Shown piece by piece: positions 62,320 through 64,000 of a stretch of DNA of 64,000 nt. The position numbers were made by a program, and so were the translations under genes. The DNA comes from Flavobacteriaceae bacterium PS02338 (GTDB lineage Bacteria; Bacteroidota; Bacteroidia; Sphingobacteriales; Sphingobacteriaceae). The notes beneath the pieces are model-generated. The model had not been told where the DNA came from, searched no databases, and worked only from the letters and a program-made list of their open reading frames with translations. The DNA is taken from positions 124,001 to 188,000 of the forward strand of contig JASCOD010000003.1 in the NCBI GenBank assembly GCA_029959615.1, given 5' to 3'. Each line of letters opens with the position of its first letter. Within the stretch, counting starts at the first letter, position 1.

Positions 62320-64000
62320 GTGTTAGATAACATTATAAAATTCAGTATTAAGAACAAGCTTGTTGTTGGTATAATGACCTTATTACTGATCATCTGGGGA
62401 GTGTGGAGTGCCACAAAACTGCCCATTGATGCCGTACCCGATATTACCAACAATCAGGTACAGATTATTACGGTTTGCCCAACATTAGCGGGGCAGGAAG
62501 TAGAACAGTTGGTAACATTCCCTATTGAGCAGAGCATTGCCAATATTCCAGATCTGGAAGAAACCAGAAGTATTTCAAGATTTGGTCTATCGGTAATTAC
62601 GGTTGTATTTAAAGATAAGGTAGATATCTATTTTGCCAGGCAGCTGATCAACGAAAAACTAAAAGATGCAGTAGAAAAAATCCCGAAAGGAATAGGTACA
62701 CCAGAACTTGCACCAGTAAGTACGGGTCTTGGCGAAGTGTACCAATATATCATCCATCCGAAAAAAGGAAGCGAAAAAAAATACAATGCCAAAGATCTGC
62801 GTACGATGCAGGACTGGATAGTAGCTAGGCAGCTGTATGGGACACCTGGGATTGCAGAAGTAAATAGTTTTGGTGGCGAACTAAAACAGTACGAAGTTGC
62901 GGTAAGCCCTGATCGCTTAAAAGCAATGGGGGTAAGCATTACTGATGTGTTTACCGCATTGGAAAAAAACAACCAGAATACAGGCGGTGCTTACATTGAC
63001 AAAAAGCCAAATGCCTATTTCATCCGTGGTATTGGTTTGGTAACGTCTTTAGATGATGTAAAAAATATCAGTGTAAAAAATGATGCCAGCCGTATTCCTA
63101 TCTTCATCAAAGACATAGCAGATGTAAGATTTGGAAGTGCGGTAAGATATGGAGCTATGACCTACAATGGCGAAGTTGATGCCGTAGGTGGCGTAGTGAT
63201 GATGCTAAAAGGCGAAAACAGTAACGAGGTTGTAAAACGTATTAAAGAAAAACTACCTGTCATTCAAAAATCTTTACCAAATGATATTGTGATCGAACCC
63301 TATTTGGATCGTACAGATCTGGTGGGCAGGGCGATGAGTACCGTCGAAAAAAATCTGATAGAAGGTGCATTGATTGTCATTTTCGTATTGGTGGTTTTCT
63401 TAGGTAATTTCCGTGCTGGATTAATTGTTGCTTCTGCTATCCCACTTGCCATGCTATTTGCTCTAGCCTTAATGAACGTGTTCGGTGTGAGTGCCAACTT
63501 AATGAGTTTGGGAGCGATAGATTTTGGCTTAATTGTAGATGGTGCGGTAATTATCGTTGAGGCCACTTTGCATCATTTGGGACTTAGAAAATCCACCCAA
63601 AGGCTCACACAACAGGAAATGGACAATGAAGTATTTGCCTCGGCATCCAAAATCCGTAGCAGTGCAGCTTTTGGAGAAATCATCATCCTGATCGTTTATA
63701 TTCCTATTTTGACTTTGGTAGGTGTAGAGGGTAAAATGTTCCGTCCTATGGCGCAAACTGTAGGTTTTGCCATTTTTGGAGCATTGATTTTATCCCTTAC
63801 CTATATCCCAATGATGTGTGCCTTGTTCCTCTCTAAAAATACATCGCACAAAGAAACCATTTCGGACAGAATGATGAACTGGCTGCAAAAAATGTATCAG
63901 CCAATGCTAGAAAAAGCCATTAAGGTAAAATATTGGCTTGTCGGAATTACCGTAGCGATTTTTGCATTTAGTATTTTCTTGTTTAGCCGAATGGGAGGCG
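62320..64000 (+). CDS. Second CzcA-family RND metal pump (partial, runs off the window)
   Basis: Frame begins at GTG 62320: LDNIIKFSIKNKLVVGIMTLL and LPIDAVPDITNNQVQIITV, then FGLSVITVVFKDKVDIYFARQ, LGEVYQYIIHPK, and AIDFGLIVDGAVIIVEATLHHLGL, the divalent-cation HME pattern. It is plainly paralogous to the pump at 41039. The frame stays open to the window end, so a fused outer membrane factor cannot be checked. No ATG is near the natural start. Confidence 0.93.
   Translation, partial: MLDNIIKFSIKNKLVVGIMTLLLIIWGVWSATKLPIDAVPDITNNQVQIITVCPTLAGQEVEQLVTFPIEQSIANIPDLEETRSISRFGLSVITVVFKDKVDIYFARQLINEKLKDAVEKIPKGIGTPELAPVSTGLGEVYQYIIHPKKGSEKKYNAKDLRTMQDWIVARQLYGTPGIAEVNSFGGELKQYEVAVSPDRLKAMGVSITDVFTALEKNNQNTGGAYIDKKPNAYFIRGIGLVTSLDDVKNISVKNDASRIPIFIKDIADVRFGSAVRYGAMTYNGEVDAVGGVVMMLKGENSNEVVKRIKEKLPVIQKSLPNDIVIEPYLDRTDLVGRAMSTVEKNLIEGALIVIFVLVVFLGNFRAGLIVASAIPLAMLFALALMNVFGVSANLMSLGAIDFGLIVDGAVIIVEATLHHLGLRKSTQRLTQQEMDNEVFASASKIRSSAAFGEIIILIVYIPILTLVGVEGKMFRPMAQTVGFAIFGALILSLTYIPMMCALFLSKNTSHKETISDRMMNWLQKMYQPMLEKAIKVKYWLVGITVAIFAFSIFLFSRMGG

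Overview
The window looks like part of a Bacteroidota chromosome, most likely Sphingobacteriaceae and Pedobacter-like. The support is a SusC/SusD pair with associated lipoproteins, many lipobox signal peptides, promoters with the Bacteroidota -7 element TAnnTTTG instead of -10/-35 boxes, DUF4302, DUF1684 and DUF962 proteins, a DAHP synthase-chorismate mutase fusion, and BfmA/MobB-type mobilization genes. Species assignment is inference; no rRNA or marker comparison was possible.

Layout. 1-8.8 kb is a co-oriented export and uptake locus: the tail of SusC, SusD, a SusD-linked zinc metallohydrolase lipoprotein, a DUF4302 lipoprotein, three paralogous HExxHxxGxxH (metzincin-like) proteins and a gamma-glutamyltransferase lipoprotein. 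8.8-10.9 kb holds three exported proteins on the minus strand: a peptide deformylase with a signal peptide, a DUF1684 protein and an NlpE-META lipoprotein. 11.1-17.4 kb is an aromatic amino-acid block on the minus strand (S4 protein and aroB; then pheA, DAHP synthase/chorismate mutase, aroA, aroC). The pheA part is preceded by a complete-looking ribosome-mediated attenuator: promoter, 20-codon aromatic-rich leader peptide, antiterminator strand and terminator. 17.5-26.8 kb is ordinary chromosome (proline dehydrogenase, metallophosphoesterase, GreA/Rnk-like factor, katG, DUF962, HAD) with several intergenic palindromic repeats, and one odd lipoprotein with two acyl-carrier-protein-like domains that lack the phosphopantetheine serine.

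From 27.0 kb the window appears to enter a mobile or island region. A large serine recombinase abuts and overlaps a CAT-anticodon tRNA gene, followed by degraded mobilization remnants, a MATE exporter, small redox and regulatory genes (isochorismatase-like, AraC, HxlR, NmrA, NTF2-like), and then a visibly GC-richer stretch (about 35-54 kb). That stretch carries a TonB receptor, a DJ-1/PfpI-YHS lipoprotein, a bestrophin channel, a Cys-rich periplasmic protein, a CzcA-TolC fused RND pump and its adaptor, an LTA-synthase-like sulfatase-fold enzyme, a P1B-4 metal ATPase and a run of small membrane and stress genes. At 54.7-56.3 kb is an AT-rich alpha/beta-hydrolase fusion, then a truncated TonB-receptor tail. 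57.0-61.2 kb is a mobilization module (HTH protein, candidate oriT hairpin, MobC/MobA-like accessory, relaxase, VirD4/TraG-type coupling ATPase). The end carries a second metal module: a Fur-family regulator, another Cys-rich small protein and a second CzcA that runs off the window.

The metal genes work as a system: small Cys-rich exported proteins sharing a (W/F)QPPK tail precede receptors or pumps, the RND/adaptor/OMF complex would expel divalent cations from the periplasm, and the P1B-4 ATPase would expel them from the cytoplasm. The strongest candidates for a little-described system are the pheA attenuator, the ACP-like lipoprotein, the metzincin/DUF4302 module shuffle, and the CzcA-TolC polypeptide whose linker looks like a retained signal peptide.
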